A DNA stretch of 64,000 nucleotides. Source: Alsobacter ponti. Its GTDB lineage: Bacteria > Pseudomonadota > Alphaproteobacteria > Rhizobiales > Beijerinckiaceae. The notes below the pieces were generated by a model, which saw only the letters and a program-made list of their open reading frames with translations, had not been told where the DNA came from and searched no databases. This document shows, piece after piece, positions 29,117-38,430 of this stretch (position 1 is the first letter of the stretch; each line of letters begins with the position of its first letter). A program made the position numbers and the translations under genes. The stretch lies in assembly GCF_024294805.1 (NCBI RefSeq), contig NZ_JANCLU010000017.1, forward strand, positions 1-64,000, in the 5' to 3' direction.

Positions 29117-30562
29117 ATGTCCCTGAAGCTCTACAACACCCTCACGCGCCGCAAGGACGAGTTCGTCCCGATCGATGCCGCGAACGTGCGGATGTATGTC
29201 TGCGGCCCCACCGTCTACGACTACGCCCATATCGGCAATGCGCGGCCGGTGATCGTCTTCGACGTGCTGTTCCGCCTGCTGCGGGCGCTCTACGGCGAGG
29301 CGCACGTCACCTATGTCCGCAACATCACGGACGTCGACGACAAGATCAACGCCCGCGCCGCCGAGCGCGGCGTGTCGATCCGCGAGGTCACCGAGGAGAC
29401 GGCGCGCATCTTCCGCGAGGACGTGGCGGCGCTCGGTTGCCTGCCGCCCACCGTCGAGCCGCGCGCCACCGAGCACATCGCCGAGATGATCGCCATCATC
29501 GAGCGGCTGATCGCGCGCGGCGTCGCCTACGCGGCGGACGGGCACGTGCTGTTCAACGTGCCGGCCATGGCCGGCGTGCCCGGCGCGCCGGCCTATGGCG
29601 CGCTCTCCAACCGCTCGCTCGACGAGATGATCGCCGGGGCGCGCGTCGACGTCGCGCCCTACAAGCGCGACGCCACCGACTTCGTGCTCTGGAAGCCCTC
29701 GGCGGCCGACGAGCCGGGCTGGGAGAGCCCCTGGGGCCGCGGCCGGCCGGGCTGGCACATCGAGTGCTCGGCGATGAGCTGGAAGCACCTCGGCGAGGTG
29801 TTCGACATCCACGGCGGCGGCATCGACCTCGTGTTCCCCCACCACGAGAACGAGCTGGCGCAATCCACCTGCGCCTTCGGCCACTCGGTGATGGCGAACG
29901 TGTGGATGCACAACGGCTTCCTGCAGGTGGAAGGCGAGAAGATGTCGAAGTCGCTCGGCAACTTCCACACCATCCGCGAGCTGCTGGAGACGGACAGCTT
30001 CGGCGGCCGCAAATGGGACGGCGCGGAGCTGCGCCTGGCCATGCTGCGCACCCATTACCGCCAGCCGATCGACTGGACGGTGGACGCGCTGGAGGAGGCG
30101 AGCCGCACGCTGGCGCGCTGGCGCAACACCATCCGCCGCAACGGCGCCGGCCCCGCCGAACCGACGCAGGAGTTCATCGAGGCGCTGTCCGACGACCTCA
30201 ACACGCCGAAGGCGCTGACGCTGCTGCTCGGCTACGGCGCGCGCGTCAACCAGTTCTTCCACGGCGGGGCAGGGGCCGACGCCCCGCGCGACGAGGAGGA
30301 GGCGCTGGCGCTCGCCGGCAACCTCGTCGGCTGCGCCGCCCTGCTCGGCATCGCGCTCGACGTGGCGGAGGAGGAGGTCGCGCCCGAGCTGAAGGCCCAG
30401 GTCGACGCGCTCGTCGCCCGCCGCCTCGAGGCGCGCAAGGCCCGCGAGTGGGCGGAATCGGACCGGCTGCGCGACGAGATCGTGGCGCTCGGCGTCGTCC
30501 TCATGGACGGCAAGGACGCCGCGACCGGCCAGCCGACCACCACCTGGGAGCTGAAGCGGTGA
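29117..30562 (+). CDS. cysS: Cysteinyl-tRNA synthetase
   Basis: A 481-residue class I synthetase of normal length. The HIGH motif is YAHIGNA (38-41), the KMSKS loop is EKMSKSLGN (275-279), and the zinc site that selects cysteine is Cys29, Cys217, His242 and Glu246 ([21 protein letters not shown]). NITDVDDKI and [17 protein letters not shown] are signature stretches. It leads an operon with a 41-codon membrane ORF overlapping its stop and cimA 14 nt further on. Confidence 0.97.
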   Translation: MSLKLYNTLTRRKDEFVPIDAANVRMYVCGPTVYDYAHIGNARPVIVFDVLFRLLRALYGEAHVTYVRNITDVDDKINARAAERGVSIREVTEETARIFREDVAALGCLPPTVEPRATEHIAEMIAIIERLIARGVAYAADGHVLFNVPAMAGVPGAPAYGALSNRSLDEMIAGARVDVAPYKRDATDFVLWKPSAADEPGWESPWGRGRPGWHIECSAMSWKHLGEVFDIHGGGIDLVFPHHENELAQSTCAFGHSVMANVWMHNGFLQVEGEKMSKSLGNFHTIRELLETDSFGGRKWDGAELRLAMLRTHYRQPIDWTVDALEEASRTLARWRNTIRRNGAGPAEPTQEFIEALSDDLNTPKALTLLLGYGARVNQFFHGGAGADAPRDEEEALALAGNLVGCAALLGIALDVAEEEVAPELKAQVDALVARRLEARKAREWAESDRLRDEIVALGVVLMDGKDAATGQPTTTWELKR

Positions 30563-30684
30563 GCCAGGGAGATTCTCGAAAGAGCGACCTGCCGCCGCGC
30601 CGGCTGCTCTGGCTGTTCGGCGTCAAGATCGTCCTCATGGTCTTCGCCGCGCTGGTGGCGCTGCGCCTCTACGGCCTGATCTGA
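30559..30684 (+). CDS. Small single-span membrane protein coupled to cysS
   Basis: A 41-codon frame whose GTG start overlaps the cysS stop (GTGA) and which ends 14 nt before cimA. The product has a charged N-terminus ([14 protein letters not shown]) and one hydrophobic segment ([20 protein letters not shown]) ending LRLYGLI, so an inner-membrane miniprotein with a cytoplasmic basic flank is expected. The tight spacing on both sides, with translational coupling, argues for a real gene. Function unknown; no partner can be named. Confidence 0.7.
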   Translation: MSQGDSRKSDLPPRRLLWLFGVKIVLMVFAALVALRLYGLI

Positions 30685-30698
30685 ATTCCGGTGACCTC

Positions 30699-32300
30699 AT
30701 GAACCCCGCCCGCGAACGCCTCTACCTCTTCGACACGACGCTGCGCGACGGCGCGCAGACGACGGGCATCGACTTCTCGATCGACGACAAGACGCAGATC
30801 GCCGGCATGCTCGACAAGCTCGGCGTCGACTATGTCGAGGGCGGCTATCCCGGCGCCAATCCGCTCGACACTGCGTTCTTCGCCCGCAAGCCGACCCGCA
30901 ACGCCCGCTTCACCGCCTTCGGCATGACCAAGCGGGCGGGGCGCTCCGCCGCCAACGACCCCGGCGTCGCGGCGCTGCTGGAGGCGGACTGCGACGCCAT
31001 CTGCTTCGTCGCAAAGGCGTGGGATTACCACGTCCACGTCGCGCTCGGCTGCACGCTGGACGAGAACCTGGAAGGCATCGCCGACAGCGTCGCCGCCGCC
31101 AGCGAGCGCGGCCGCGAGGTGCTGGTCGACTGCGAGCATTTCTTCGACGGCTACAAGGCCAATCCCGACTACGCGCTGGCCTGCGCGCGCGCCGCCTTCG
31201 AGGCGGGGGCGCGCTGGGTGGTGCTGTGCGACACCAATGGCGGCACGCTGCCGCACGAGGTGGAGGCCATCGTCGCCGCGGTGGGGCGCGTCGTGCCAGG
31301 CGACCGGCTCGGCATCCACGCCCACGACGACACCGGCCAGGCGGTGGCCAACTCGCTGGCCGCCGTGCGCGCCGGCGCGCGCCAGATCCAGGGCACGCTG
31401 AACGGGCTCGGCGAGCGCTGCGGCAACGCCAACCTCGTGACGCTGATCCCGACGCTCAAGCTGAAGCCCGGCTTCGCCGACCGCTTCGACATCGGCGTCG
31501 GCGACGAGGGGCTTTCCACGCTCACCCATGTCTCCCGCGCGCTCGACGAGCTGCTCAACCGCGCGCCGAACCGCCACGCGCCCTATGTCGGCGCGTCCGC
31601 CTTCGCCACCAAGGCGGGCATCCACGCCTCCGCCGTGCTGAAGGACCCGCGCACCTACGAGCACGTGCCGCCCGAGACGGTGGGCAACCGCCGCACGGTG
31701 CTGATCTCGGACCAGGCCGGCAAGTCGAACGTGCTGGCGGAGCTGGAGCGGCTGGGCATCGTCGTCCACCGGGACGACCCGCGCGTCGCGCGCCTGCTCG
31801 ACGAGGTGAAGGACCGCGAGGCGCAGGGCTACGCCTACGAGGGCGCCGACGCCTCGTTCTTCCTGCTCGCCAAGCGCGTGCTCAACGAGGTGCCGGAGTT
31901 CTTCACCGTCGAACGCTTCAAGGTCAACGTCGAGCGCCGCTACAACGCGCTGGGCGAGCTGATCTCGGTGGCCGAGGCCATCGTCAAGGTGAAGGTCGAC
32001 GGCCAGGTCTTCATCTCGGCGGCGGAGGGCAACGGCCCGGTCAACGCCCTCGACGTGGCGCTGCGCAAGGACCTTGGCAAGTACCAAAGCTTCATCGACC
32101 CGATGGAGCTGCTGGACTTCAAGGTGCGCGTCTTCCAGGGCGGCACCGACGCGGTGACCCGCGTGCTGGTGGAGACCGGCGACGGGGCCGGCGAGCGCTG
32201 GACCACCGTCGGCGTCTCCGCCAACATCATCGACGCCTCGTTCCAGGCGCTGACCGACTCCATCACCTACCGCCTGCTCACCTGCGGCGCGACGCTGTAG
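30699..32300 (+). CDS. cimA: Citramalate synthase
   Basis: A 533-residue member of the LeuA/CimA superfamily that condenses pyruvate and acetyl-CoA to (R)-citramalate, a threonine-independent entry to isoleucine. The catalytic domain opens with LFDTTLRDGAQTTGIDFS, has GIHAHDDTGQAVANS and GLGERCGNANLVTLIP, and is followed by a linker and a C-terminal regulatory domain from about residue 400. The YVEGGYPGANPLD segment and the C-terminal pattern (FLLAKRVLNEVPEFF) point to CimA over isopropylmalate or homocitrate synthase. Last gene of the cysS transcription unit. Confidence 0.93.
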   Translation: MNPARERLYLFDTTLRDGAQTTGIDFSIDDKTQIAGMLDKLGVDYVEGGYPGANPLDTAFFARKPTRNARFTAFGMTKRAGRSAANDPGVAALLEADCDAICFVAKAWDYHVHVALGCTLDENLEGIADSVAAASERGREVLVDCEHFFDGYKANPDYALACARAAFEAGARWVVLCDTNGGTLPHEVEAIVAAVGRVVPGDRLGIHAHDDTGQAVANSLAAVRAGARQIQGTLNGLGERCGNANLVTLIPTLKLKPGFADRFDIGVGDEGLSTLTHVSRALDELLNRAPNRHAPYVGASAFATKAGIHASAVLKDPRTYEHVPPETVGNRRTVLISDQAGKSNVLAELERLGIVVHRDDPRVARLLDEVKDREAQGYAYEGADASFFLLAKRVLNEVPEFFTVERFKVNVERRYNALGELISVAEAIVKVKVDGQVFISAAEGNGPVNALDVALRKDLGKYQSFIDPMELLDFKVRVFQGGTDAVTRVLVETGDGAGERWTTVGVSANIIDASFQALTDSITYRLLTCGATL

Positions 32301-32330
32301 GGGTGGCTGAGGGGGAGGCGGCGGCCCGCC

Positions 32331-32708
32331 TCACTCCACGATGGTGAGGGTGCTGTCCTTGCAGACGTCGAGCCCGTCGGCGGTGAAGTCCTCGCCGTCG
32401 GCGAGGCGGCCGGCGATGTTGTAGACGCAGTCGCCCTTCTTCGCCTTGAACGTCACCGTGACGGTCTTGCCCGGGGCGAGCGGCGTCTTGAGCGCGTTGG
32501 CGGCCGGCTTGGCGGCCGTCGCGCCGGTGAAGGCCAGCGAGCTGACCGGCAGGTCGCGCCCGTTCGTCACCGTTACCTTGAGGTTGACCGTCGCCGCCGG
32601 CTTGGCGGCCGGCTTGGCGGCGGGCTTGGACGTCGCCGTCTGGGCCGAAGCGACGGCCGGAGCGAGCAGCGCGGCGGCAAGCGCCGCGGCGGCCAAAACT
32701 GTTTTCAT
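32331..32708 (-). CDS. Hypothetical small exported protein
   Basis: A 125-residue protein with signal peptide (VLAAAALAAALLAPAVASAQ), a Lys/Pro/Ala linker (KPAAKPAAKPAA) and a compact mature domain with strands around VNLKVTVTNGRDLPVSSLAF, LAPGKTVTVTFKAKKGDCVY and a second Cys in GLDVCKDS, consistent with an Ig-like sandwich closed by one disulfide. No named family recognised. ATG at 32706-32708 is preceded on the minus strand by GGGGGGAAAAGACA. Convergent with cimA, divergent from the next small gene. Confidence 0.75.
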   Translation of the reverse strand: MKTVLAAAALAAALLAPAVASAQTATSKPAAKPAAKPAATVNLKVTVTNGRDLPVSSLAFTGATAAKPAANALKTPLAPGKTVTVTFKAKKGDCVYNIAGRLADGEDFTADGLDVCKDSTLTIVE

Positions 32709-32891
32709 TGTCTTTTCCCCCCGTCCGGAAAACCCGGCGTCGCCGCTCGGGCTGCGCCGCCTTCCACTATCCGACGGCCGGCCCGCGCCGTCCAGCGCCG
32801 CCCCCGTGTCAAGTCGGGCTCCGGAACAATTGAAAACAGCGAGCGTTCAACCGGGGACGAAACGACGGCTCGGAGTGTGAGGAGAGCAGCC

Positions 32892-33281
32892 ATGACATAC
32901 GATCCTAACGATGTGAACCGCAGGACGGTGGACGAAGACTATCGTTCTACGGGCCCCGCCGTGACGAACACCACCGTCGACAGCCGGCCGGCCAGCAATA
33001 CGGGCGTGATCGGCGCGATTCTCGGCGTTCTCGCCGTCATCGCGGTGATCTTCTTCGTGTGGCGCGGCTATGACGGCTCGACGACCACCAACACCAGCGC
33101 CGACGCCAACCGCAGCGCGGTCGAGACGACCGGCTCGGTGCAGCGCCCGGCTTCACCCGCCGGCGCGCCCAACACGACATCGCCCAGCGCGACCGCGCCC
33201 GCTCCGGCGGCCCCGGCTCCGGCCACCACGGCTCCGGCTACGACGCCTCCGGCCTCGCCGGCGACCCCGCCGAAGCCCTGA
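32892..33281 (+). CDS. Hypothetical single-span membrane protein with low-complexity tail
   Basis: A 129-residue protein with a polar N-terminus (MTYDPNDVNRRTVDEDYRS), one transmembrane helix near residues 38-58 (TGVIGAILGVLAVIAVIFFV) and a Pro/Ala/Thr-rich periplasmic tail. The ATG at 32892 has AGGAG 7 nt upstream (32880-32884), favouring it over an in-frame ATG 15 nt earlier. No domain is recognised; the composition recalls small cell-envelope proteins frequent in Hyphomicrobiales. Confidence 0.72.
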   Translation: MTYDPNDVNRRTVDEDYRSTGPAVTNTTVDSRPASNTGVIGAILGVLAVIAVIFFVWRGYDGSTTTNTSADANRSAVETTGSVQRPASPAGAPNTTSPSATAPAPAAPAPATTAPATTPPASPATPPKP

Positions 33282-33317
33282 CGCGCGCGCCGCGAAGGCG
33301 CAAGCGATCGAAACGGG

Positions 33318-33342
33318 ACGGCCGGCGCGACGCCGGCCGTTT
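33318..33342 (+). terminator. Hairpin terminator after the single-span protein gene
   Basis: Ten-bp inverted repeat ACGGCCGGCG (33318-33327) and CGCCGGCCGT (33331-33340) with a 3-nt loop, followed by only TTTCC. The stem is very stable but the T-run is short, so termination is likely but not certain. Confidence 0.55.
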
Positions 33343-33360
33343 CCGCTTGCGGCGGCCCAT

Positions 33361-33527
33361 CCCCGGACCGGTGCAGCGAAGCGGAACCGGAGCCGGGGTC
33401 CAGAGCAATATGGCGCGCGTCAGCGCGGCACTATGATAAGGCCGATGAAGCGCCGCTTCGCGGCAACATCCATGCGCTGGCTCCCTGACACACCTCCGCT
33501 GACGCTCCGGGGTTCCGGGAACGAGGC
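33361..33527 (+). repeat. Dispersed intergenic repeat, family A, copy 2
   Basis: Second copy of the element at 17401-17570, same orientation, lying between the 3' ends of convergent genes. Shared blocks: CGGTGCAGCGA, AGCGGAACCG, GCGCGTCAGCGCG, GCGCCGCTTCGCGGCA, ATCCATGCGCTGGCTCCC, CTCCGGGGTTCCGGGAACG. The middle (about 33405-33445) is the least conserved part. Confidence 0.85.
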
Positions 33528-33553
33528 GGGCTGAGCCCGCCTAGCTTACGACT

Positions 33554-34156
33554 CTAGAACCGCTCCTCGACCAGCGCTTCGGCGGCGGGGGCGGGCTGGC
33601 GGCGGGCGGTGGCGGCGCGCAGCATGGGGATGATCTCGCCGATCTCCTCGGCCACCTGGTAGCGCACCTCGGAGCCGGGGCGGATGAAGCCGGCCTCGCG
33701 CATGTGGGCCAGCAGCACCAGCAGCGGCTTCCAGAAATTCCCGATATTGGCGAGCAGGATCGGCTTGCCGTGCTGGCCGAGCTGCGCCCACGTCATCTGC
33801 TCGACGAGCTCCTCCAGCGTCCCGACGCCGCCGGGCAGCGCCACGAACGCGTCGGCGCGCTCGAACATGATGCGCTTGCGGGTGTGCATGTCCGGCACGA
33901 CGATGAGCTCCTGCGCGTCGGGGATCATGATCTCGCGCGCCTTCAGGAACTCGGGGATCACGCCCACCACCTTGCCGCCATTGTCGAGCACGGCGCGGGC
34001 GACGACGCCCATCAGCCCGACATTGCCGCCGCCATAGACGAGCTGCAGGCCGGCGCGCGCCATCTCGCGCCCGAGTTGCTCAGCGGCCCTGGCGAACACC
34101 GGGTCGGCCCCGTGCGCGGAGCCGCAATAGACGCATATCGAACGAAGGTCGGTCAT
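33554..34156 (-). CDS. LOG family protein (nucleoside 5'-monophosphate phosphoribohydrolase)
   Basis: A 200-residue Rossmann-like protein of the LOG/TIGR00730 family, which cleaves nucleoside 5'-monophosphates such as AMP or cytokinin ribotides at the N-glycosidic bond. The signature PGGxGTxxE is seen as LPGGVGTLEE with the preceding MHTRKRIMFE, and SICVYCGSAHGADP and LVYGGGNVGLMG bind the phosphate. Start MTDLRSI at 34156 preferred; an in-frame ATG 15 nt upstream would add MQHDP. Its divergent neighbour is the LysM protein. Confidence 0.92.
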   Translation of the reverse strand: MTDLRSICVYCGSAHGADPVFARAAEQLGREMARAGLQLVYGGGNVGLMGVVARAVLDNGGKVVGVIPEFLKAREIMIPDAQELIVVPDMHTRKRIMFERADAFVALPGGVGTLEELVEQMTWAQLGQHGKPILLANIGNFWKPLLVLLAHMREAGFIRPGSEVRYQVAEEIGEIIPMLRAATARRQPAPAAEALVEERF

Positions 34157-34383
34157 GGGATCATGTTGCATTGCACTCGACCGGGGTCAATCCGCGCGCC
34201 GACCCCGCATCGAGCGGCGTCTTGCGTGGTGAAGTTGACGTAAAGGGTGAGGGGCTTGTCGGAACGGTTGGATTTTGGGCCGTACCGCCTTGTTTTTGGG
34301 TCATTTCCGGGGCGAAGCGGTTTCCGTTTCGCTGTATAATCCTCTACAAGCATCCTGCGGTAACGCATGAGCGGGGCAATTGG

Positions 34384-35607
34384 ATGGCCGGGTGGTTGAA
34401 GATCGCGATCGTGCTGGCGGGCCTGATCGGGCTCGGTGGCGGCTTTTGGTGGTATGGCCTGCCCCCGAAGCCGCAGGACCAGGCGGCCGCCCCCGCCGCG
34501 CCGGCGCCGCAGCAGCCTGCCCCCGCCGCCCCAGCCGCGCCGGCTCCCGCCCAGCAGCAGGCCGCTGTCCCGCCGGCTCCGGCCCCCGCCGCTTCCGCTC
34601 CCGCCCCGCAGCCGCCGGCCGCTCCCGCCGCCCAGGCTGAAGCCGCCCCCATGCCGCCCGGCTTCGACGTCGTGCGCGTCGAGCCGACGGGCGACAGCGT
34701 CATCGCCGGGCGCGCCGCGCCGGGCGCGACGGTCACGCTGATGCTCAACGGCAAGCCCTTCGCCAGCGTCACGGCCGACGCCGGCGGGCATTTCGCATTC
34801 GTGCCGCCGGCGATCCCGGCGGGCTCCCACGAGCTGACGCTGACCGCGCGTACGGCGTCCGGGCAGGACATCGCCTCGACGCAGAGCATCGCCGTCTCGG
34901 TTCCGGCCGCCTCGGGCGGGGACGTCATCGTGGCGCTCGCCCAGCCGGGCCAGCCGACGCAGCTGCTGGCCAAGCCGAGCACCGTCGCCGCCGCGCCCTC
35001 GGCTCCGGCCGCAGCTTCCCCGCCTTCCGGCGAGCGCGCCCGTGTCGCGCTCAGCACGGTCGAGGCCGAGGACGGCGGCCGATTCCACGCCTCGGGCGTG
35101 GCCGAGCCGGGCGCGACCGTGCGCCTCTACCTCAACGACAGCTTCCTCGCCGCCGCCACGGCCTCGCCGCAGGGTGGCTGGTCCTTCACCATCGGGCGCG
35201 GCCTGACGCCCGGAAACTACCGGGTGCGCGTCGACGACGTGGAGCCCGCCGGCGGCAAGGTGCTGTCGCGCGCCGAAGTGGCGTTCGACTACGCGCCGCG
35301 CGTCGCTTCGGCGGCGCCGGCTCCGGCCGGTTCGGCCCCGGCCGCCGGCGTTTCGAACGGCGCGGGCGCTCCCTCCGGCGCGACCGCCGCGGCGGGAGGG
35401 CAGGTGGCCTCCGCCTCGGACGTCGTGCTGTCCGAGATCCGCTCGACCCAGGTGACGCGCGGCGACAGCCTGTGGCGGATCAGCAAGCGCATCTACGGCA
35501 AGGGCGTGCGCTTCACGGTGATCTACGAGGCCAACCAGAAGCAGATCCGCGATCCGGACCGCATCTATCCGGGCCAGGTCTTCGTGCTGCCGACCGACCG
35601 GAGCTGA
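34384..35607 (+). CDS. Membrane-anchored LysM peptidoglycan-binding protein
   Basis: A 407-residue protein: one N-terminal transmembrane anchor (IAIVLAGLIGLGGGFWWYG), a long Pro/Ala/Gln spacer (about 25-95), two Ig-like repeats, and a C-terminal LysM domain (about 355-405) with VTRGDSLWRISKRIYG, FTVIYEANQ and YPGQVFVLP. The Ig-like repeats share a pattern: RAAPGATVTLMLNGK with a downstream AGSHELTLTA, and VAEPGATVRLYLNDS with PGNYRVRVD. Expected to reach from the inner membrane to the wall. Start at 34384 preferred because the anchor then sits at the N-terminus; the frame is open 71 codons further. Confidence 0.87.
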   Translation: MAGWLKIAIVLAGLIGLGGGFWWYGLPPKPQDQAAAPAAPAPQQPAPAAPAAPAPAQQQAAVPPAPAPAASAPAPQPPAAPAAQAEAAPMPPGFDVVRVEPTGDSVIAGRAAPGATVTLMLNGKPFASVTADAGGHFAFVPPAIPAGSHELTLTARTASGQDIASTQSIAVSVPAASGGDVIVALAQPGQPTQLLAKPSTVAAAPSAPAAASPPSGERARVALSTVEAEDGGRFHASGVAEPGATVRLYLNDSFLAAATASPQGGWSFTIGRGLTPGNYRVRVDDVEPAGGKVLSRAEVAFDYAPRVASAAPAPAGSAPAAGVSNGAGAPSGATAAAGGQVASASDVVLSEIRSTQVTRGDSLWRISKRIYGKGVRFTVIYEANQKQIRDPDRIYPGQVFVLPTDRS

Positions 35608-35692
35608 CGCGCGGCGAGCCGCCGGGCAGGGGTGCGCGTCCGGTCGCAAGGCCCTATATAGGCCGTCTGACCGAACCCGGACTCCGCTCGCC

Positions 35693-37618
35693 ATGACCCA
35701 CGTGACCCCGCCCGCGACGCCCCGCCGCCGCGTCAGCGCCGACAAGGGCGCGCTCGTCTCGACCATCCAGGGCCTGTGGCCCTATCTGTGGCCGAAGGAC
35801 CGGGCGGACCTGCGCGCGCGCATCCTGTGGGCGACGGTGCTGCTGTTCGTCGCCAAGCTCGTCACCATTTCGGTGCCCTTCACCTTCAAGTGGGCCACCG
35901 ACGCGCTGGTGCCCGCCAACCAGCACGACGTGCCGATCGCCGCGCTGGCGGCCGCGCCCGTCGCGCTGACGGTGATCTACGGCGTGTCGCGGCTCCTGAT
36001 GGCGCTGCTGACGCAATGGCGCGACGCCATGTTCGCCTCGGTGGCGATGAACGCCGTGCGCCGCCTCGCGCTCGAGGTGTTCGAGCACATGCACCGGCTG
36101 TCGCTGCGCTTCCACCTCGAGAAGAAGACCGGCGGCCTCACCCGCGTGCTGGAGCGGGGGCGCAACGGCATCGAGAGCATCGTGCGCATGAGCATGCTGA
36201 CCGGCGTGCCCACCGTGGTCGAGTTCGCGATGATCCTCGGCGTGCTGCTCTGGCAGTTCGACTGGCGCTACTGCGTCATCACCGTGGTGATGATCGTCGC
36301 CTACATGACCTACACCACCAAGGCCACCAACTGGCGCATCGGCATCCGCCGGCGCATGAACGAGAGCGACACCGACGCCAACACCAAGGCCGTCGACAGC
36401 CTGCTCAACTTCGAGACGGTGAAGTATTTCGGCGCCGAGGAGCGCGAGACCTCCCGCTACGACAAGTCGATGGAGCGGTTCGAGAAGGCGAGCGTCAAGG
36501 CCTACGTGTCGCTCGCCGTGCTCAATGCCGGGCAGGCGGCCATCTTCACCGCCGGCCTCACCGCCTGCATGGTGCTGGTCGTCATCGGCATCCGCGAGGG
36601 CCGCCACACGCTGGGCGACCTCGTGATGATCAACGCCATGCTGATCCAGCTCTACCAGCCGCTCAACTTCATGGGCATGGTGTACCGCGAGATCAAGCAG
36701 GCGGTGACCGACATCGAGCAAATGTTCGACATCCTCGACCGCGCGCCCGAGATCGCCGACAAGCCCGGCGCGAAGCCGCTCGTCGTCCACGAGGGCGCGG
36801 TGCGCTTCGAGGACGTGCGCTTCGCCTACGTGCCGGAGCGCCCGATCCTGAAGGGGGTCAGCTTCGAGGTGCCGGCCGGCAAGACGGTGGCCATCGTCGG
36901 CCCGTCAGGGGCGGGCAAGTCGACCATTTCGCGCCTGCTGTTCCGCTTCTACGAGCCGCAGTCCGGCCGCATCCTGATCGACGGCCAGCCGATCGCCGAC
37001 GCGACGCAGAAGAGCCTGCGCGCCGCCATCGGCATGGTCCCGCAGGACACGGTGCTGTTCAACGACACCATCGGCTACAACATCCGCTACGGGCGCTGGG
37101 AGGCCACCGAGGCCGAGGTGGAGGAGGCGGCGGCGCTGGCGCAGATCGACCGCTTCATCCGCTCGCTGCCGGAGGGCTTCGCCACCAGCGTGGGCGAGCG
37201 CGGCCTCAAGCTGTCCGGCGGCGAGAAGCAGCGCGTTGCCATCGCGCGCACCATCCTCAAGGGGCCGCCGATCCTGGTGCTCGACGAGGCGACCTCGGCG
37301 CTCGACAGCTTCACCGAAAAGGACATCCAGGACGCGCTGGAGCGCATATCGCGCGGGCGCACCACCCTGGTTATCGCCCACCGCCTGTCCACCGTCGTCA
37401 ACGCCGACGAGATCCTCGTGCTCGACAAGGGCGTGGTGGTGGAGCGCGGCTCGCACCCCGACCTGCTGTCGCGCGGCGGCGTCTACGCGCAGCTCTGGAA
37501 CCGCCAGCGCGAGGTCGACGAGGCGCGCGCCACGCTGGAAGGGCTGCCGCGCGAGGAGGCCGCGAAGGAGACCTTGTCGGTGGCCTCGAAGGAGCCCGCG
37601 CCGGCCCCCGCCGCTTGA
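35693..37618 (+). CDS. Atm1-type ABC exporter (fused permease and ATPase)
   Basis: A 641-residue half-transporter: a six-helix exporter permease (about residues 40-340), then an ATPase with Walker A GPSGAGKST, signature LSGGEKQRVAIAR, Walker B ILVLDEATSALD and the H-loop VIAHRLSTV. FETVKYFGAEERE with the Atm1-specific NYFGAE-like pattern, and TDIEQMFDIL, place it in the Atm1/HMT family, whose bacterial members export glutathione conjugates or glutathione-coordinated metals and are linked to Fe-S or heavy-metal homeostasis. It probably works as a homodimer. gor at 14345 may supply the thiol pool. psd follows after 32 nt in the same direction. Confidence 0.93.
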   Translation: MTHVTPPATPRRRVSADKGALVSTIQGLWPYLWPKDRADLRARILWATVLLFVAKLVTISVPFTFKWATDALVPANQHDVPIAALAAAPVALTVIYGVSRLLMALLTQWRDAMFASVAMNAVRRLALEVFEHMHRLSLRFHLEKKTGGLTRVLERGRNGIESIVRMSMLTGVPTVVEFAMILGVLLWQFDWRYCVITVVMIVAYMTYTTKATNWRIGIRRRMNESDTDANTKAVDSLLNFETVKYFGAEERETSRYDKSMERFEKASVKAYVSLAVLNAGQAAIFTAGLTACMVLVVIGIREGRHTLGDLVMINAMLIQLYQPLNFMGMVYREIKQAVTDIEQMFDILDRAPEIADKPGAKPLVVHEGAVRFEDVRFAYVPERPILKGVSFEVPAGKTVAIVGPSGAGKSTISRLLFRFYEPQSGRILIDGQPIADATQKSLRAAIGMVPQDTVLFNDTIGYNIRYGRWEATEAEVEEAAALAQIDRFIRSLPEGFATSVGERGLKLSGGEKQRVAIARTILKGPPILVLDEATSALDSFTEKDIQDALERISRGRTTLVIAHRLSTVVNADEILVLDKGVVVERGSHPDLLSRGGVYAQLWNRQREVDEARATLEGLPREEAAKETLSVASKEPAPAPAA

Positions 37619-37650
37619 CGGCGAGGGCTGGAGCGTGACAACGCTGCGAC

Positions 37651-38376
37651 ATGCTGCTGAAAGAACTCGTCCCGACCACCATCCTGCAGTCCGTCCGGCG
37701 GCAGTTCGTGCCGATCCACAAGGAGGGCTGGCCCTTCATCGCCGGCTTCGCCGTGCTGGCGCTGGTGCTTGGCTGGATCTGGGATCCGCTGGGCTGGCTC
37801 GGCTGGATCCTCACGGCCTGGTGCGCCTATTTCTTCCGTGACCCGCCGCGCACGACCCCGGTGCGCGAGGGGCTGGTGATCTCGCCGGCCGACGGGCGCG
37901 TGTCGCAGATCGTCGCCTGCGTGCCGCCGCCGGAGCTGGAGCTCTCGGAGACGCCGCTGACGCGCATCTCGATCTTCATGAACGTGTTCGACTGCCACGT
38001 GAACCGCGCCCCGGTGGCGGGGCGCATCGTCACCATCGCCTACCGCGCCGGCCTGTTCCTCAACGCCGAATTGGACAAGGCGAGCGACGACAACGAGCGC
38101 AACGGGCTCGTCATCGAGACCGACGCGGGCGCGCGCTACGGCGTGGTGCAGATCGCCGGGCTGATCGCGCGGCGCATCGTCGGCTTCGTGGCCCGGGGGC
38201 AGGAAGTGGCCGCCGGCGAGCGCTTCGGCCTGATCCGCTTCGGCTCGCGCGTCGACGTCTACCTGCCGGAGGGCGTGACGCCGCTGGTGGGCGAGGGCCA
38301 GCGTGCGGTGGCCGGCGAAACCGTGCTGGCCGACGCGCGCGGGGCCGACCCGGCGCGCGCCTTCCGCACCGCCTGA
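37651..38376 (+). CDS. psd: Phosphatidylserine decarboxylase
   Basis: A 241-residue pyruvoyl enzyme producing phosphatidylethanolamine. The self-cleavage Gly-Ser site is at residues 198-199 (LIRFGSRVD), Asp81 in SPADGRV and His116 in FDCHVNR complete the maturation site, and FFRDPPR follows the membrane segment (about 28-60). This is the short, PSD-A form typical of alphaproteobacteria. The partner pssA, which makes the substrate, is 54 nt downstream in the same direction, so the two act consecutively in lipid synthesis. Confidence 0.95.
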   Translation: MLLKELVPTTILQSVRRQFVPIHKEGWPFIAGFAVLALVLGWIWDPLGWLGWILTAWCAYFFRDPPRTTPVREGLVISPADGRVSQIVACVPPPELELSETPLTRISIFMNVFDCHVNRAPVAGRIVTIAYRAGLFLNAELDKASDDNERNGLVIETDAGARYGVVQIAGLIARRIVGFVARGQEVAAGERFGLIRFGSRVDVYLPEGVTPLVGEGQRAVAGETVLADARGADPARAFRTA

Positions 38377-38430
38377 CGCGGCCGGGCGCGTCCTTGTGAC
38401 CCATCCGCCGCCCGCCTATGCTCGCGCCCC

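Noticed and set aside
29107-30558. Long plus-strand frame overlapping cysS in another phase
   Set aside because: Only its last 41 codons (30559-30684) are supported as a gene; the upstream part is an Arg-rich shadow of cysS.
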